Program-made: the position numbers and the translations under genes | Shown: one piece after another, positions 16,086 to 25,120 of the stretch | How the letters are laid out: each line of letters begins with the position of its first letter | Numbering within the stretch: the stretch's first letter is position 1 | The notes under the pieces: model-generated | What the model was told of the DNA's origin: nothing | Seen by the model: the letters and a program-made list of their open reading frames with translations, nothing else | The model's database searches: none | Source: G965276765 sp965276765 | GTDB taxonomy: Bacteria; Actinomycetota; Acidimicrobiia; Acidimicrobiales; Palsa-688 | DNA length: 64,000 bases | Assembly: GCA_965276765.1 (NCBI GenBank) | Contig: OZ255627.1 | Location: 1,674,001-1,738,000 of the forward strand | Reading direction: 5' to 3'

Positions 16086-17057
16086 GTGCTCACGGCCGGC
16101 GACAGGGGCGGGCTGCGCACCCGCGCTCGTCTGCGTACCGAGCTCAACCGTGAGCAGTCGTGGCGGCCTCGGTGGTTGTGGGCGCTCCTGGCTCTGCCCG
16201 GCGCCGTCTGGCTCGTGGGACTCTTCGTCCTGCCGTTCTATGCCGTCCTCTCGGTTGCGGCGGGCGCCATCAACCCGGTGTTCAGCACCCCGGTCCCTGT
16301 CTGGAATCCGCTGGCATGGAGCTGGGCCAACTTCGCCTACACGTGGCACGAGGTCGTCGGGAACCTGTCGTTCCTCGGCCCTCCGCTCGTTCGAACCGTG
16401 CTCTACACGGCGGCGGCATCGGCCATCTGCCTGCTGATCGCCTACCCGGTCGCCTACTTCGTGGCCCGGTTCGCTGGCCGGCGCAAAACGCTGTTCCTCG
16501 TGCTGCTCATCGCCCCGTTCTGGGTCAGCTACATGATGCGGATGCTGGCGTGGATCGACCTGCTCCAGACGGGCGGCTACGTGAACCGGGCACTGACCTG
16601 GCTGCATCTCATGAGCTCGGCGCACCCGGTCGACTGGCTGGGCGGCAAGTCGATCACCGTCATCCTCGGCCTTGTGTACGGCTACATCCCCTACCTCGTT
16701 GTCGTCCTCTACGCCGGCCTCGATCGCATCGACGGCAACTACCTGGAGGCGGCCAGAGACCTGGGCCTCAACCGGGCGCAGACGTTTCTGCGGGTGACGC
16801 TGCCGCTCAGCCGGCCGACCATCCTCGCCGGGATGATGATCACGGTGCTGCCGATGATCGGTGACTACTTCACCAACCAGCTGCTCTCCGGCAGCCCGGG
16901 CACGACCATGATCGGCAACGCCATCGAAGGCCAGCTCAACGTCGGCGACCTGGAAGGCCAGGGCGCCGCCCTCTCGATCGTGCTCCTCGTGGTGCTCCTC
17001 GCCCCGCTCATCTACTACGTGCGGGCCACGTCCAGGGCATCGGCGGACCGGGCCTGA
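16086..17057 (+). CDS. potB: Polyamine-type ABC transporter permease (PotB-like)
   Basis: The first inner-membrane permease of the transporter, 323 residues with six predicted membrane segments. The EAA loop that docks the ATPase reads YLEAARDLGLNRAQTFLRVTLP (first 20 residues YLEAARDLGLNRAQTFLRVT), typical of family members. The GTG start at 16086 abuts the potD stop codon with no spacer, so translation is coupled. The N-terminal 35 residues are cationic and cytoplasmic. The short repeated GGGCCTGATGGCGG spans its stop codon and reappears at the potC start. Confidence 0.9.
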   Translation: MLTAGDRGGLRTRARLRTELNREQSWRPRWLWALLALPGAVWLVGLFVLPFYAVLSVAAGAINPVFSTPVPVWNPLAWSWANFAYTWHEVVGNLSFLGPPLVRTVLYTAAASAICLLIAYPVAYFVARFAGRRKTLFLVLLIAPFWVSYMMRMLAWIDLLQTGGYVNRALTWLHLMSSAHPVDWLGGKSITVILGLVYGYIPYLVVVLYAGLDRIDGNYLEAARDLGLNRAQTFLRVTLPLSRPTILAGMMITVLPMIGDYFTNQLLSGSPGTTMIGNAIEGQLNVGDLEGQGAALSIVLLVVLLAPLIYYVRATSRASADRA

Positions 17058-17088
17058 TGGCGGGGGCGGACATGGCGGGGCGGGCCTG

Positions 17089-18147
17089 ATGGCGGAGCGC
17101 GTGCTTGGCCGGCATGAGGCCGTCGATGTGACGGCAGGGTCGGGCGTCGCCGCTCCTCCCGACGCCGCCGGGTCGGATGTCGCAGGGTCGGGTGTCGCCG
17201 GGTCGAGTGTCGCAGGGTCGGGTGTCGCCGGTGGGAGCACGGGGGAGACACCCGTTGTGTCGCCGCGCACGGGCCGGTCGCGACGGCGTGGTCGGTCCGG
17301 TCCTGGTCGGTCGTGGGGACTCGAGACGTTCACGTGGCTGTACCTGGCATGGTCCATCGTGCCCATCGCCATAGCCGTGCTCTTCTCGTTCAACAACGGC
17401 AAGTCGCAGAGCACCCAGCAGGGCTTCTCGCTGCGGTGGTACACCGGGTCGGCCGGTTCGGTGCTGCACAACGCCGGCCTGCACTCTGCCCTGCTCCAGA
17501 CGTTACGGCTCGGGATCCTCACCACGGTGATCACCGTGCCGCTCGGCGTGGCGTTTGCCATCGGGATCGACCGCTGGCGCAGCCGGAGCTCGAACGGGCT
17601 CAACCTGGTGATGGTCTTCTCGTTCGTCATCCCCGAGCTGCTGCTCGCAGTGGCCCTCGCCTTCTTCTTCCGAGACATGTTCAGCGCCATCCACCTCGGG
17701 ACCGAGGCCGAGGTGGCCGCCCTCGTGGTCTGGAACGTCAGCTGGCCGGCCGTGATCGTCAGGGCCAGGCTGGCGTCGATCGGCTACTCCTACGAGGAGG
17801 CGGCGGCCGACCTGGGGGCGTCGACGCTTTCGGCCGTGCGCCGGGTCCTCGTACCGATGCTTTCGCCGGCCATCTTCGCCAGCGCCGTGCTCGTCTTCGC
17901 CAGCGTGATCGACGACTTCGTCATCGTCGAGCAGCTCTCCGCTTCAGCGTCGAGTCAGCCCGTCTCGGTGCTGATCTACTCGCAGACCCATGCCGGTCTC
18001 AACGGTCCCGCCCTCAACGCCCTCGCCACCCTGGTGCTCGTCGTCTCGCTGCTTGCCGCCGGCCTGGGCTACGTGGCCTACCGGCTCATGACGAGAGGCG
18101 AACGGCGCGGCAGCAGCAACGCCATCGAGAGCATCGCGGGGATCTGA
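17089..18147 (+). CDS. potC: Polyamine-type ABC transporter permease (PotC-like)
   Basis: The second permease, 352 residues. The membrane part (from about residue 80) has the EAA loop YEEAAADLGASTLSAVRRVL and six membrane segments. Unusually, it is preceded by about 75 cytoplasmic residues. These include four tandem repeats of a 15-base unit (17170-17229) that encode VAGSG-type pentapeptides, then an Arg-rich patch. This extension is absent from ordinary PotC. A later start would remove it, but the frame is open and ATG 17089 lies 31 bases after potB. Confidence 0.88.
   Translation: MAERVLGRHEAVDVTAGSGVAAPPDAAGSDVAGSGVAGSSVAGSGVAGGSTGETPVVSPRTGRSRRRGRSGPGRSWGLETFTWLYLAWSIVPIAIAVLFSFNNGKSQSTQQGFSLRWYTGSAGSVLHNAGLHSALLQTLRLGILTTVITVPLGVAFAIGIDRWRSRSSNGLNLVMVFSFVIPELLLAVALAFFFRDMFSAIHLGTEAEVAALVVWNVSWPAVIVRARLASIGYSYEEAAADLGASTLSAVRRVLVPMLSPAIFASAVLVFASVIDDFVIVEQLSASASSQPVSVLIYSQTHAGLNGPALNALATLVLVVSLLAAGLGYVAYRLMTRGERRGSSNAIESIAGI
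17170..17229. repeat. Four 15-base tandem repeats in potC
   Basis: Units GGGTCGGATGTCGCA, GGGTCGGGTGTCGCC, GGGTCGAGTGTCGCA and GGGTCGGGTGTCGCC follow one another without gaps. They keep the reading frame and encode Gly-Ser-x-Val-Ala repeats in the N-terminal extension of potC. Slippage here would change the linker length without a frameshift. Confidence 0.85.
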
Positions 18148-18180
18148 GCCATGCCGGCGCAGTCGGATCAGGAGGACCAT

Positions 18181-19305
18181 GTGAGCACCGGAGGCAATAT
18201 CAGGTTGGTCGAGCTGACCAAGGAGTTTGCCGACGTGGCGGCCGTCGACCACGTCAGCCTGGAGGTCCAATCGGGTGAGTTCTTCTCGTTGCTCGGGCCG
18301 TCCGGCTGCGGCAAGACGACGACCCTGCGCATGGTCGCGGGGTTCGAGATGCCGAGCGAAGGCGCCATCTACCTCGACGGCAGGGACGTCACCCTCCTTG
18401 CGCCCAACAAGCGCAACGTCAACACGGTGTTCCAGAGCTACGCCCTGTTCCCCTTCGCCAACGTCGGCGCCAACGTCGGCTTCGGCCTCAAGTACCAGCA
18501 CCTCTCCAAGACGGAGACCACCAGACGGGTCGGAGAAGTCCTCGAACTGGTGCAGCTGAGCGGGTTCGAGCGGCGCAAACCCCACCAGCTCTCCGGCGGC
18601 CAGCAGCAACGGGTCGCCCTGGCGAGGGCTCTGGTGCTCAAGCCGGCCGTGCTCCTCCTCGACGAGCCCCTCGGCGCCCTCGACGCCAAGCTCCGCCGCG
18701 TCCTGCAGGTGGAGCTCAAGGCGCTCCAGGAGCAGATCGGCATCACCTTCCTCTTCGTCACCCACGACCAGGAAGAGGCCCTGACCATGTCCGACCGCCT
18801 GGCCGTCATGTCCAAGGGGCGAGTGGTCCAGCTGGGCACGCCCCGAGCCGTTTACGAGGAGCCGGTCAACGCCTACGTGGCCGACTTCCTCGGGGTCTCC
18901 AACCTCCTCGATGCCTTGGTCACAGGCGCCGGCGGCGACTCGGGGTGCTGCGAGTTGCGCATCGGCGATTTCACCCTCGAGGCCAGTTGCGGGGCGGTGG
19001 CGTCCCGGGGTCCGGTCAAGCTGGCGATCAGGCCCGAGCGGGTCCATCTCGACCACCACGGTGCCGCCGGCCCCAACCGGATGCCGGGAATGGTCGAGCG
19101 GACGGTGTTCCTCGGGGCCGCCAGCCAGGTCCATGTCCGGCTGGCGTCGGGCGAGAAGATCCAGACGCTGTGTCACAACGACGGCGCTGCCATCGGGTGG
19201 TCACAGGGCACGCCTGTCAGCGTGGGGCTCGACGCCGACGCCCTCAGGGTGCTCCCCATCGACGAGCTGCCGGCGCCGGTCGATGCCGGCGCCTCGTCGA
19301 TCTAG
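18181..19305 (+). CDS. potA: Polyamine-type ABC transporter ATP-binding protein
   Basis: The ATPase of the transporter, 374 residues. Walker A is GPSGCGKTT (about residue 40), the Q-loop lies in VFQSYALFPF, the signature is LSGGQQQR, Walker B is LLLDEPLGALD and the switch His is in VTHDQEEA. A C-terminal TOBE-like regulatory domain follows (from about 235). GTG 18181 has an AGGAGG site five bases upstream and gives the standard N-terminus; an ATG at 18151 is possible but less well placed. It is the last gene of the potDBCA operon. Confidence 0.92.
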   Translation: MSTGGNIRLVELTKEFADVAAVDHVSLEVQSGEFFSLLGPSGCGKTTTLRMVAGFEMPSEGAIYLDGRDVTLLAPNKRNVNTVFQSYALFPFANVGANVGFGLKYQHLSKTETTRRVGEVLELVQLSGFERRKPHQLSGGQQQRVALARALVLKPAVLLLDEPLGALDAKLRRVLQVELKALQEQIGITFLFVTHDQEEALTMSDRLAVMSKGRVVQLGTPRAVYEEPVNAYVADFLGVSNLLDALVTGAGGDSGCCELRIGDFTLEASCGAVASRGPVKLAIRPERVHLDHHGAAGPNRMPGMVERTVFLGAASQVHVRLASGEKIQTLCHNDGAAIGWSQGTPVSVGLDADALRVLPIDELPAPVDAGASSI

Positions 19306-19548
19306 CCCACGGGCCGCTCGGGTCGACCGACCCTCGGCAGAGCGCGCGCGCTTTCACGACGCCAGCCGGTCACGCGCGCGCGACTTGACGACGATGGTGT
19401 ACGAGAATCGCGCACACGTCCCCCGCCGTCCGGACGAAACCGCGCGCGTGTCCGCCAGCCGGCTCGTCGGGCCGCCGGATCCTTCCGTCCGGCCGCCAGC
19501 CCAGCCGGCCCCGCCGGCCCCGCCAGCCGCCGGCGACGGCCATGCACC

Positions 19549-21375
19549 TCAGCCCCCGCCGAGCTGGATGGCCTTGACCAACAGGAGCAGGGCGCTGGCG
19601 ACGAGGTAGCCGCGCAGCGCCAGGATGCCGACGCGGAGCCCGGGCGACCACTTGACCGGCTTGAGCAATGCGAGCGGCGGCATGCGCCAGGACAGCTTCT
19701 CTGTCGTGCTCATGGGCGGGGGCTGAGAGCCGCCGGCGGGACCGGCTCTTCGGGCCATCAGGCGCAGCCCGACCATGACGGCTGCGCCACCGACGGCGAG
19801 GGCGATGGCCAGGTACACGAACACGGCCGTGACGTTCACGTGGGGAAAGAGGGTGGTGGCCATGAGGGTGCCGGAGAGGACGAGGAGCACCCCGACGATG
19901 ACGGCGGCGAGCAGGTTCAGCCACTTGGCGTTGACCCAGGGTCCGAGCACCTCCCTGTCGTTGCAGAGCAGGAGGAGAAAGACGCTTGCCGATGGGAGCA
20001 GGAGCCCGGCGAGGGCCTGGACGCTCGTCGTGATGAGCCCGAGGGGGGCGCCAGGGATGAGGACGATTCCCGCGGCGGCGGCGACCATGGCGGTGTAGCT
20101 GAGGTAGAACTGCTTGGCCTCGGCGAAGCCCCGGTGGAGGGAGTGGCGGATGCCGAACACGTCACCGAAGGCGTAGCTGGTGGACAGGGTGACGGCCGCG
20201 GCACCGAGGATGCTGGCGTCGAAGAGCAGGATGGCGAAGAGGGCACCGAGGGTCTGGCTGTGGTTGGCGAGGAGGTGGGCCACGCCGGCGGCGTTGCTGA
20301 AGTGGCCGAACGCCTTTGTCCCTCGGGCCGCGTAGTCGGCGGCGACCATGATGCAGGCGGCGCCGACGACGACGACGATCGAACCGAGGACGGTATCGGC
20401 CCGCTCGTAGCTGATGAACCGCGGGGTGATGCGCTTGTCGACGATGTTGGACTGCTGGAAAAAGAGCTGCCATGGCGCGACGGTCGTGCCGACGATGGCG
20501 ATGATGAGTAGCACCGCACCCGACGAGACGCCTCCGTGGATGGCGGGCACGACGAAGTTCTTGCCTATGGTGCCCCAGTGCGGGTGGGAGAGGAACAGCA
20601 GCGGGATCTGGACGAGGCTTACGGCGATGAAGACGAACATGGCCCGTTCCCAGCGCCTGAAGCTCCCCGAGGCCATGATGGCGACGAGGGCGGCCGCTGC
20701 GGTGGGCACGGCGATGTACTTGGAGATGCCGGCGTAGGAGGCGGCGAGCGAGATGCCGATGAACTCGGTGACGATGGTGAGGAAGTTGAGGACGAACAGG
20801 TCGCCGACGCTGAACCACCCCCACCCCCGGCCGAAGCGCTCGTTGATCAGCCGGGCGTGGCCAACGCCGGTGACAGCGCCGAGCCGGACGACCATCTCCT
20901 GGTTGACGACGAGCACGGGGATCAGCAGGATCAGGGTCCAGAGGAGGCTGGTGTGGTAGTTCTGCCCGGCCTGGGCGTAGGTCGAGACGCCACCGGCGTC
21001 GTTGTCGCCGACCATGACGATGAGGCCGGGGCCGATGATGGCGGCGAAGGTGAGGAGGCGCTGACGCCAGCTGTGGCGCTCGCCGACGTCCCCTATGGCG
21101 ACCTTGCCGAACGCCCCTTCGATGTCGCCGATGTGGGCCTCGTCGAGGACGGCCGATGCGGGGGCTTGGAGGTTGCGGCCTTCGTCGGGTGAGTTCCCCC
21201 CGCTGTCGGGTGAGTTCCCCCCGCTGTCGGGTGAGCTCCCCCCGCTGTCGGGTGGGTTGCGCCCGGTGTCGGGGGAAGGGTTGCGGGCGTGGTCCCCGGG
21301 AGGCGGGGGACCGGCGTCGGGGCGTGACGATTCGGCCGCCCCGGGCTGACCCGTGGCGGCTTGGCGTTCCGTCAT
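19549..21375 (-). CDS. Nramp-family divalent metal transporter
   Basis: A 608-residue membrane protein with about 11-12 transmembrane segments starting near residue 110. The first helix carries IVMVGDNDAGGVSTY, a variant of the Nramp metal-site motif DPGN, and the LeuT-like core contains VGTTVAPWQLFFQQSN. The altered first-helix motif is seen in Nramp relatives proposed to move magnesium or other hydrated ions, so manganese specificity should not be assumed. The N-terminal 100 residues are disordered and include tandem PDSGGNS repeats. The gene starts 3 bases after the stop of the MgtE_N/CBS gene, forming a two-gene operon. Confidence 0.88.
   Translation of the reverse strand: MTERQAATGQPGAAESSRPDAGPPPPGDHARNPSPDTGRNPPDSGGSSPDSGGNSPDSGGNSPDEGRNLQAPASAVLDEAHIGDIEGAFGKVAIGDVGERHSWRQRLLTFAAIIGPGLIVMVGDNDAGGVSTYAQAGQNYHTSLLWTLILLIPVLVVNQEMVVRLGAVTGVGHARLINERFGRGWGWFSVGDLFVLNFLTIVTEFIGISLAASYAGISKYIAVPTAAAALVAIMASGSFRRWERAMFVFIAVSLVQIPLLFLSHPHWGTIGKNFVVPAIHGGVSSGAVLLIIAIVGTTVAPWQLFFQQSNIVDKRITPRFISYERADTVLGSIVVVVGAACIMVAADYAARGTKAFGHFSNAAGVAHLLANHSQTLGALFAILLFDASILGAAAVTLSTSYAFGDVFGIRHSLHRGFAEAKQFYLSYTAMVAAAAGIVLIPGAPLGLITTSVQALAGLLLPSASVFLLLLCNDREVLGPWVNAKWLNLLAAVIVGVLLVLSGTLMATTLFPHVNVTAVFVYLAIALAVGGAAVMVGLRLMARRAGPAGGSQPPPMSTTEKLSWRMPPLALLKPVKWSPGLRVGILALRGYLVASALLLLVKAIQLGGG
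21184..21256. repeat. 21-base tandem repeats in the Nramp gene
   Basis: About three and a half copies of a 21-base unit, GTCGGGTGAGTTCCCCCCGCT on the plus strand split as 20 bases plus one, encode PDSGGNS heptapeptides on the minus strand. They form the flexible N-terminal extension of the transporter and keep its frame. Confidence 0.8.
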
Positions 21376-21378
21376 GGG

Positions 21379-22680
21379 CTACCTCCGGGGCTCGGAGCGG
21401 TCGAGTATGGCGTGGGCCGATTGGGAATCGGCGCTGGGTTCGGGGGTGGCGCGTTCCGGTCGTGGCGGCGGTTCTCGCCGGCGCCAGTCATCGGGGATGG
21501 TCGCCTCGAGGACGTCGTCGACGGTGATGACGCCGAGCAACTGGTCGTCGGGGCCGACGACCGAGACGGTCATGAGGTTGTAGTCGGCCATGAGCAGCGT
21601 GACATCGACTACGTCGGTCGCCGGCGTGACCCTGACGGGGTCGGTGTCGACGATGTCGGAGAGGAGCGCCTCGGGATCGGCGTGGAGCAGCCCGATCACA
21701 CTGACGGTCCCGACCAGGCGGTCGGCGTTGTCGACGGCGTGGAGGGTCACGAGCGCCTCGGGCTGGATCGTCTCGGCCAACCGGATACGGCGCAGCGCCT
21801 CCTCGACGTTCGCATTCGCCGGCGCCGTCAGCAGATCCACACCCATGATCCCCCCGGCGCTCGTGGCGTTGAACCCGAGCAGGGTCAGGACCTTGGTGCG
21901 AGTCCCCGCGGGGAGGAGATCGAGGACGGCCTGGCGCCGGGCCTGAGGCAGCTCGGCCACGGCATCGGCGGCGTCATCGGCGCCCATATGGGCGACGACG
22001 TCGGCAACCTCGGCGTCGGTCCTGTCGCCGAACAGCTTGGTGGCGATGTCGGGGTCGAGCTCCTCGAACACGTCGGCCTCGAGCTCGGGGTCGGCGTGGA
22101 CGGCATCGAGGATCTCCTCGCCCTCGGTACGCGAGGCGTCCTCGAGCAGGTCCGCTATCTGGGCCGGCTTGAGCCGGCCCACGCGGCCGAAGCCCGCCCT
22201 GGCCCTGACGCTCGGGGTGTGCCCGATGAGCGGCTCGAACGCCTTCCAGTCCTGGCACGGGTGTCCGCCCGAGCGGCCGATGAGCCCGAGGAGCCGGGCC
22301 GGCCGGCGGGTATCGAGGCACGAGAGGACCCAGCCTTCGCCGGTGGCCCGGAGCTCGACGTCCCAGGCCCGTACCAGCTCGACGTTGGTGACGTCGATGA
22401 GCCGATGGCCGAGGATGTCGTCGCGGAGGAGGACCTCGCCGTCGCGGCGCTCGAAGCTGCGCATGTCGACCTTGGACTTGGCCAGCGCGGCCCGCTGCTC
22501 GGACAGCTCGGCGATGCGCTCGATGGGCACGAACACCGGGCGGCCTCCGACCTTGGCCACGAGGCCGGTCACGACCGGGTAGTCACCGCCGCGCAGGCGC
22601 ACGATCACGTCGTCGAGCTTGCCGACGCTCTCACCGCTCGGCGAGAGCAGCTGATGGCTGAGCAGGGCGGACAGGTGCAC
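21379..22680 (-). CDS. PRC-barrel, MgtE N-domain and CBS-pair regulatory protein
   Basis: A soluble 433-residue protein. Residues 1-80 resemble a PRC-barrel (SHQLLSPSGESVGKLDDVIV). Residues about 200-290 form an MgtE intracellular N domain (ADLLEDAS and DVVAHMGADDAADAVAELP). Residues about 300-400 form two CBS motifs, ending LLGVITVDDVLEA. In MgtE these cytoplasmic domains sense magnesium and gate the pore; here the pore is absent, and the next gene encodes an Nramp-like transporter. The simplest reading is a detached metal-sensing gate for that transporter. That role is inference from domain content and gene order. Confidence 0.85.
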   Translation of the reverse strand: MHLSALLSHQLLSPSGESVGKLDDVIVRLRGGDYPVVTGLVAKVGGRPVFVPIERIAELSEQRAALAKSKVDMRSFERRDGEVLLRDDILGHRLIDVTNVELVRAWDVELRATGEGWVLSCLDTRRPARLLGLIGRSGGHPCQDWKAFEPLIGHTPSVRARAGFGRVGRLKPAQIADLLEDASRTEGEEILDAVHADPELEADVFEELDPDIATKLFGDRTDAEVADVVAHMGADDAADAVAELPQARRQAVLDLLPAGTRTKVLTLLGFNATSAGGIMGVDLLTAPANANVEEALRRIRLAETIQPEALVTLHAVDNADRLVGTVSVIGLLHADPEALLSDIVDTDPVRVTPATDVVDVTLLMADYNLMTVSVVGPDDQLLGVITVDDVLEATIPDDWRRREPPPRPERATPEPSADSQSAHAILDRSEPRR

Positions 22681-22708
22681 GTCAGAACTCTACGGCGCTA
22701 CAGCCGAC

Positions 22709-23389
22709 CTATCGGGACGTCGCCGTCCGCTTCCTCGTCTTCTTCTTCCGTGTCCCGCGCGAGGCTGACGCCCAGGTGAAGCCCAGTTGAGCGGCGGCGT
22801 AGGCCATGGACAGGTCGAAGCACCGCTCGGTGCCCATGACCGGGTCGTCCAGGGCGATCTGCACGGCAAAACCGTCCAGCATGGCCGAGAAGCTCTCGGC
22901 GAAGTCGTCGACGTCGACGGCGTCGAACTCGCCGGCGGCCTGTCCATCCCGCACGATCTGGCGGATCGTCTCGCGCCAGTGCTCGTCAAACTCCTCGCGC
23001 ACCTGCCGGACCTCCGCCTGGCGGATGGCCCGGGCCCACAGGTCGAGCCAGAGCGACCAGGAGTCGGCCATCCCCGGACCGATCTGGGGCAGGCAGGTCA
23101 TGCGGACCAGCTCCTCGAGGCGGCCTGCGGCCGAGTCGATCGCCTTCATCCTCCTGGTCCCCTCTTCGTACCAGAGGTCCTCGGCGTAGCGGGTGGCCTC
23201 GGCCAGGAGCTGGTCCTTGGTTCTGAAGTAGTACATGACGAGGGCGGGGCTGACGTCGACGCGCTCGGCCACGTCGGCGATGCGAGCGTCGGGATAGCCA
23301 CGGTCGACGATGACGTCGAGGGCGGCCCGCAGGATCTGGGCCCTGCGCACGTCCTGCTCGGCCGAGTTGTCGCTTGCGCTGGCTTTCAT
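22709..23389 (-). CDS. TetR-family repressor (BetI-like)
   Basis: A 226-residue regulator. The N-terminal helix-turn-helix reads ILRAALDVIVDRGYPDARIADVAERVDVSPALVMYYF (helix 3 around SPALVMYYF), and the ligand domain contains WSLWLDLWARA, similar to BetI-type TetR proteins that sense choline or related amines. ATG 23389 follows AAGGGA; codons upstream are not conserved. It is divergent from the FAD oxidoreductase, and the intervening 87 bases hold a perfect copy of the GACTGA-N4-TCAGTC element. It is the best candidate for the protein that reads all five copies. The C-terminus is Lys/Arg-rich. Confidence 0.88.
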   Translation of the reverse strand: MKASASDNSAEQDVRRAQILRAALDVIVDRGYPDARIADVAERVDVSPALVMYYFRTKDQLLAEATRYAEDLWYEEGTRRMKAIDSAAGRLEELVRMTCLPQIGPGMADSWSLWLDLWARAIRQAEVRQVREEFDEHWRETIRQIVRDGQAAGEFDAVDVDDFAESFSAMLDGFAVQIALDDPVMGTERCFDLSMAYAAAQLGFTWASASRGTRKKKTRKRTATSR

Positions 23390-23409
23390 ACGGTCCCTTC
23401 CTCGCACCC

Positions 23410-23450
23410 TTGTCCGATGATACCAGGCCGTCTAGACTGAACAGTCAGTC
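23410..23450 (+). promoter_or_regulatory. Promoter and TetR operator for the FAD oxidoreductase operon
   Basis: TTGTCC (23410-23415) and TAGACT (23433-23438) are spaced by 17 bases. The palindrome GACTGA-ACAG-TCAGTC (23435-23450) overlaps the -10. It lies between the divergent tetR and the FAD oxidoreductase, the classical place for an autoregulated TetR site. Confidence 0.78.
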
Positions 23451-23476
23451 AGGACTTCGGACGAAAGGCAGTGGAG

Positions 23477-25120
23477 ATGACGTCGAGCGTTGATGCGATT
23501 GTGGTCGGAGGCGGTCACAACGGTCTGGTCTCTGCCGCATATCTGGCGAGGGCCGGCCTCAGGACTGTCGTGCTCGAGTCGAGGGCGACGACCGGGGGCG
23601 CCGCTACGACCGAGAGTCCGTGGCCGGAAGCGCCGGAGTTCAAGGTCACCCGCCTGTCGTATGTGATGAGCCTGATGCCCCCGACGATCATCGAGGACCT
23701 GGGTCTCGAGCGCAGCGGCTACAAGGTGTACCCGATGGGTCCCTACTACCAGGCCTTCCCCGAGGGTGGCTCGATCAGCCTCTTCGCCGACGACGCCAAG
23801 CGCAACTACGACTCCATCGCCAAGTGGTCACGCCACGACGCCGAGGCCATGCCCAAGTGGGACGCCTGGCTCGGCGGCCTCGCCGACGTGCTCGGACCCC
23901 TCCTGACGACCGTTCCTCCCAAGATCGGGTCCCGCCGGCCCGGCGACCTGGCCGAGACGCTCAGGCTGGCGTGGCGCCACAAGGGCCTCGACGTGCGCAC
24001 CGTCGGGGATGTGACCCGGCTCATGACCATGAGCATCGCCGACCTGCTCGACGACTGGTTCGAGTCTTCTCAGGTCAAAGGGGCCATGGCCGTCAACGGC
24101 GTGATCGGCACGTGGGCAGGGCCGTGCGAGCCGGGGACGGCCTACGTGATGGCCCACCACTCGATCGGCGACGTTGGCGACGGCCACCTCGGCAGCTGGG
24201 GCTTCCCCGAGGGCGGCATGGGGGCCGTGGCCGACTCGATCAAGCGGGCTGCGGTCCGCTTCGGCGCCCAGATCCGTACCGACGCCAGAGTCGACCGGGT
24301 GGTGACGACCAACGGTCGGGTGACCGGCGTCGCCCTTTCCGGCGGGGAGGAGATCCACGCACCCGTCGTCGTGAGCAGCCTGCACCCGAAGACGGCGTTC
24401 CTCGATCACGTAGGCCCTTCCAACCTTCCCGACGACTTCGTCCGTGATATCGAACGCTGGAAGACCCGCAGCGGCGTGGTCAAGATCAACCTGGCGCTCT
24501 CCGAGCTCCCCGATTTCACCGCCGATCCCGGCTCCCAGTTGCAGGAACACCACACCGGCTCGGTCGAGATGGCCCCTTCGGTGGAGTTCATCGAGCGGGC
24601 TTTCCAGGATGCGCGGGAGGGCCGACCGGCGGCGGCGCCGTTCAGCGACGGTGTCATTCCCACCACCTTCGATCGGACCCTGTGCCCGGAGGGCACGCAC
24701 ATCATGTCGCTGTTTACGCAGTGGGTGCCGGCCGATTGGGCCGAGGCACCGCACACCACGGAGCTCGATGCCTATGCCGACAGGATGATCGACCTCTACG
24801 ACCAGGTGGCCCCCAACTTCAAGCGCTCGGTGCTTCATCGTGACGTGGTCGGGCCCCATGAGATGGAGCGCGACTACGGCCTCATCGGAGGAAACATCTT
24901 CCACGGAGAGCTCTCGCTCGAGCAGCTGTTCCACATGCGCCCGGCCCCGGGCTTTTCCGACTATCGCACCCCGATCGACGGCCTCTATTACGCCAGCTCC
25001 GCGACCCACGGTGGCGGCGGGGTGTGCGGCATACCGGGCTGGCAGGCGGCCAAGGCGGCCATCGCTGACAAGGACAAGGGGGCGACCGCCAAGGCCCGCC
25101 GCCTCTTGAAGCGGGGGTGA
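23477..25120 (+). CDS. FAD-dependent oxidoreductase, phytoene dehydrogenase-like
   Basis: A 547-residue flavoprotein of the CrtI/phytoene desaturase-like family. The N-terminal Rossmann motif reads AIVVGGGHNGLVSAAYLARAG, with a CrtI-type ATTGGAAT pattern soon after; the C-terminus has GGGGVCGIPGWQAAKAA. In bacteria such proteins also oxidise amines and short-chain compounds, and the regulon context favours this over carotenoid synthesis, as no other carotenoid gene is present. ATG 23477 has AAAGG nine bases upstream; a GTG at 23471 is also in frame. Its stop overlaps the start of the acyl-CoA synthetase gene (GTGA), so they are coupled. Confidence 0.82.
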   Translation: MTSSVDAIVVGGGHNGLVSAAYLARAGLRTVVLESRATTGGAATTESPWPEAPEFKVTRLSYVMSLMPPTIIEDLGLERSGYKVYPMGPYYQAFPEGGSISLFADDAKRNYDSIAKWSRHDAEAMPKWDAWLGGLADVLGPLLTTVPPKIGSRRPGDLAETLRLAWRHKGLDVRTVGDVTRLMTMSIADLLDDWFESSQVKGAMAVNGVIGTWAGPCEPGTAYVMAHHSIGDVGDGHLGSWGFPEGGMGAVADSIKRAAVRFGAQIRTDARVDRVVTTNGRVTGVALSGGEEIHAPVVVSSLHPKTAFLDHVGPSNLPDDFVRDIERWKTRSGVVKINLALSELPDFTADPGSQLQEHHTGSVEMAPSVEFIERAFQDAREGRPAAAPFSDGVIPTTFDRTLCPEGTHIMSLFTQWVPADWAEAPHTTELDAYADRMIDLYDQVAPNFKRSVLHRDVVGPHEMERDYGLIGGNIFHGELSLEQLFHMRPAPGFSDYRTPIDGLYYASSATHGGGGVCGIPGWQAAKAAIADKDKGATAKARRLLKRG

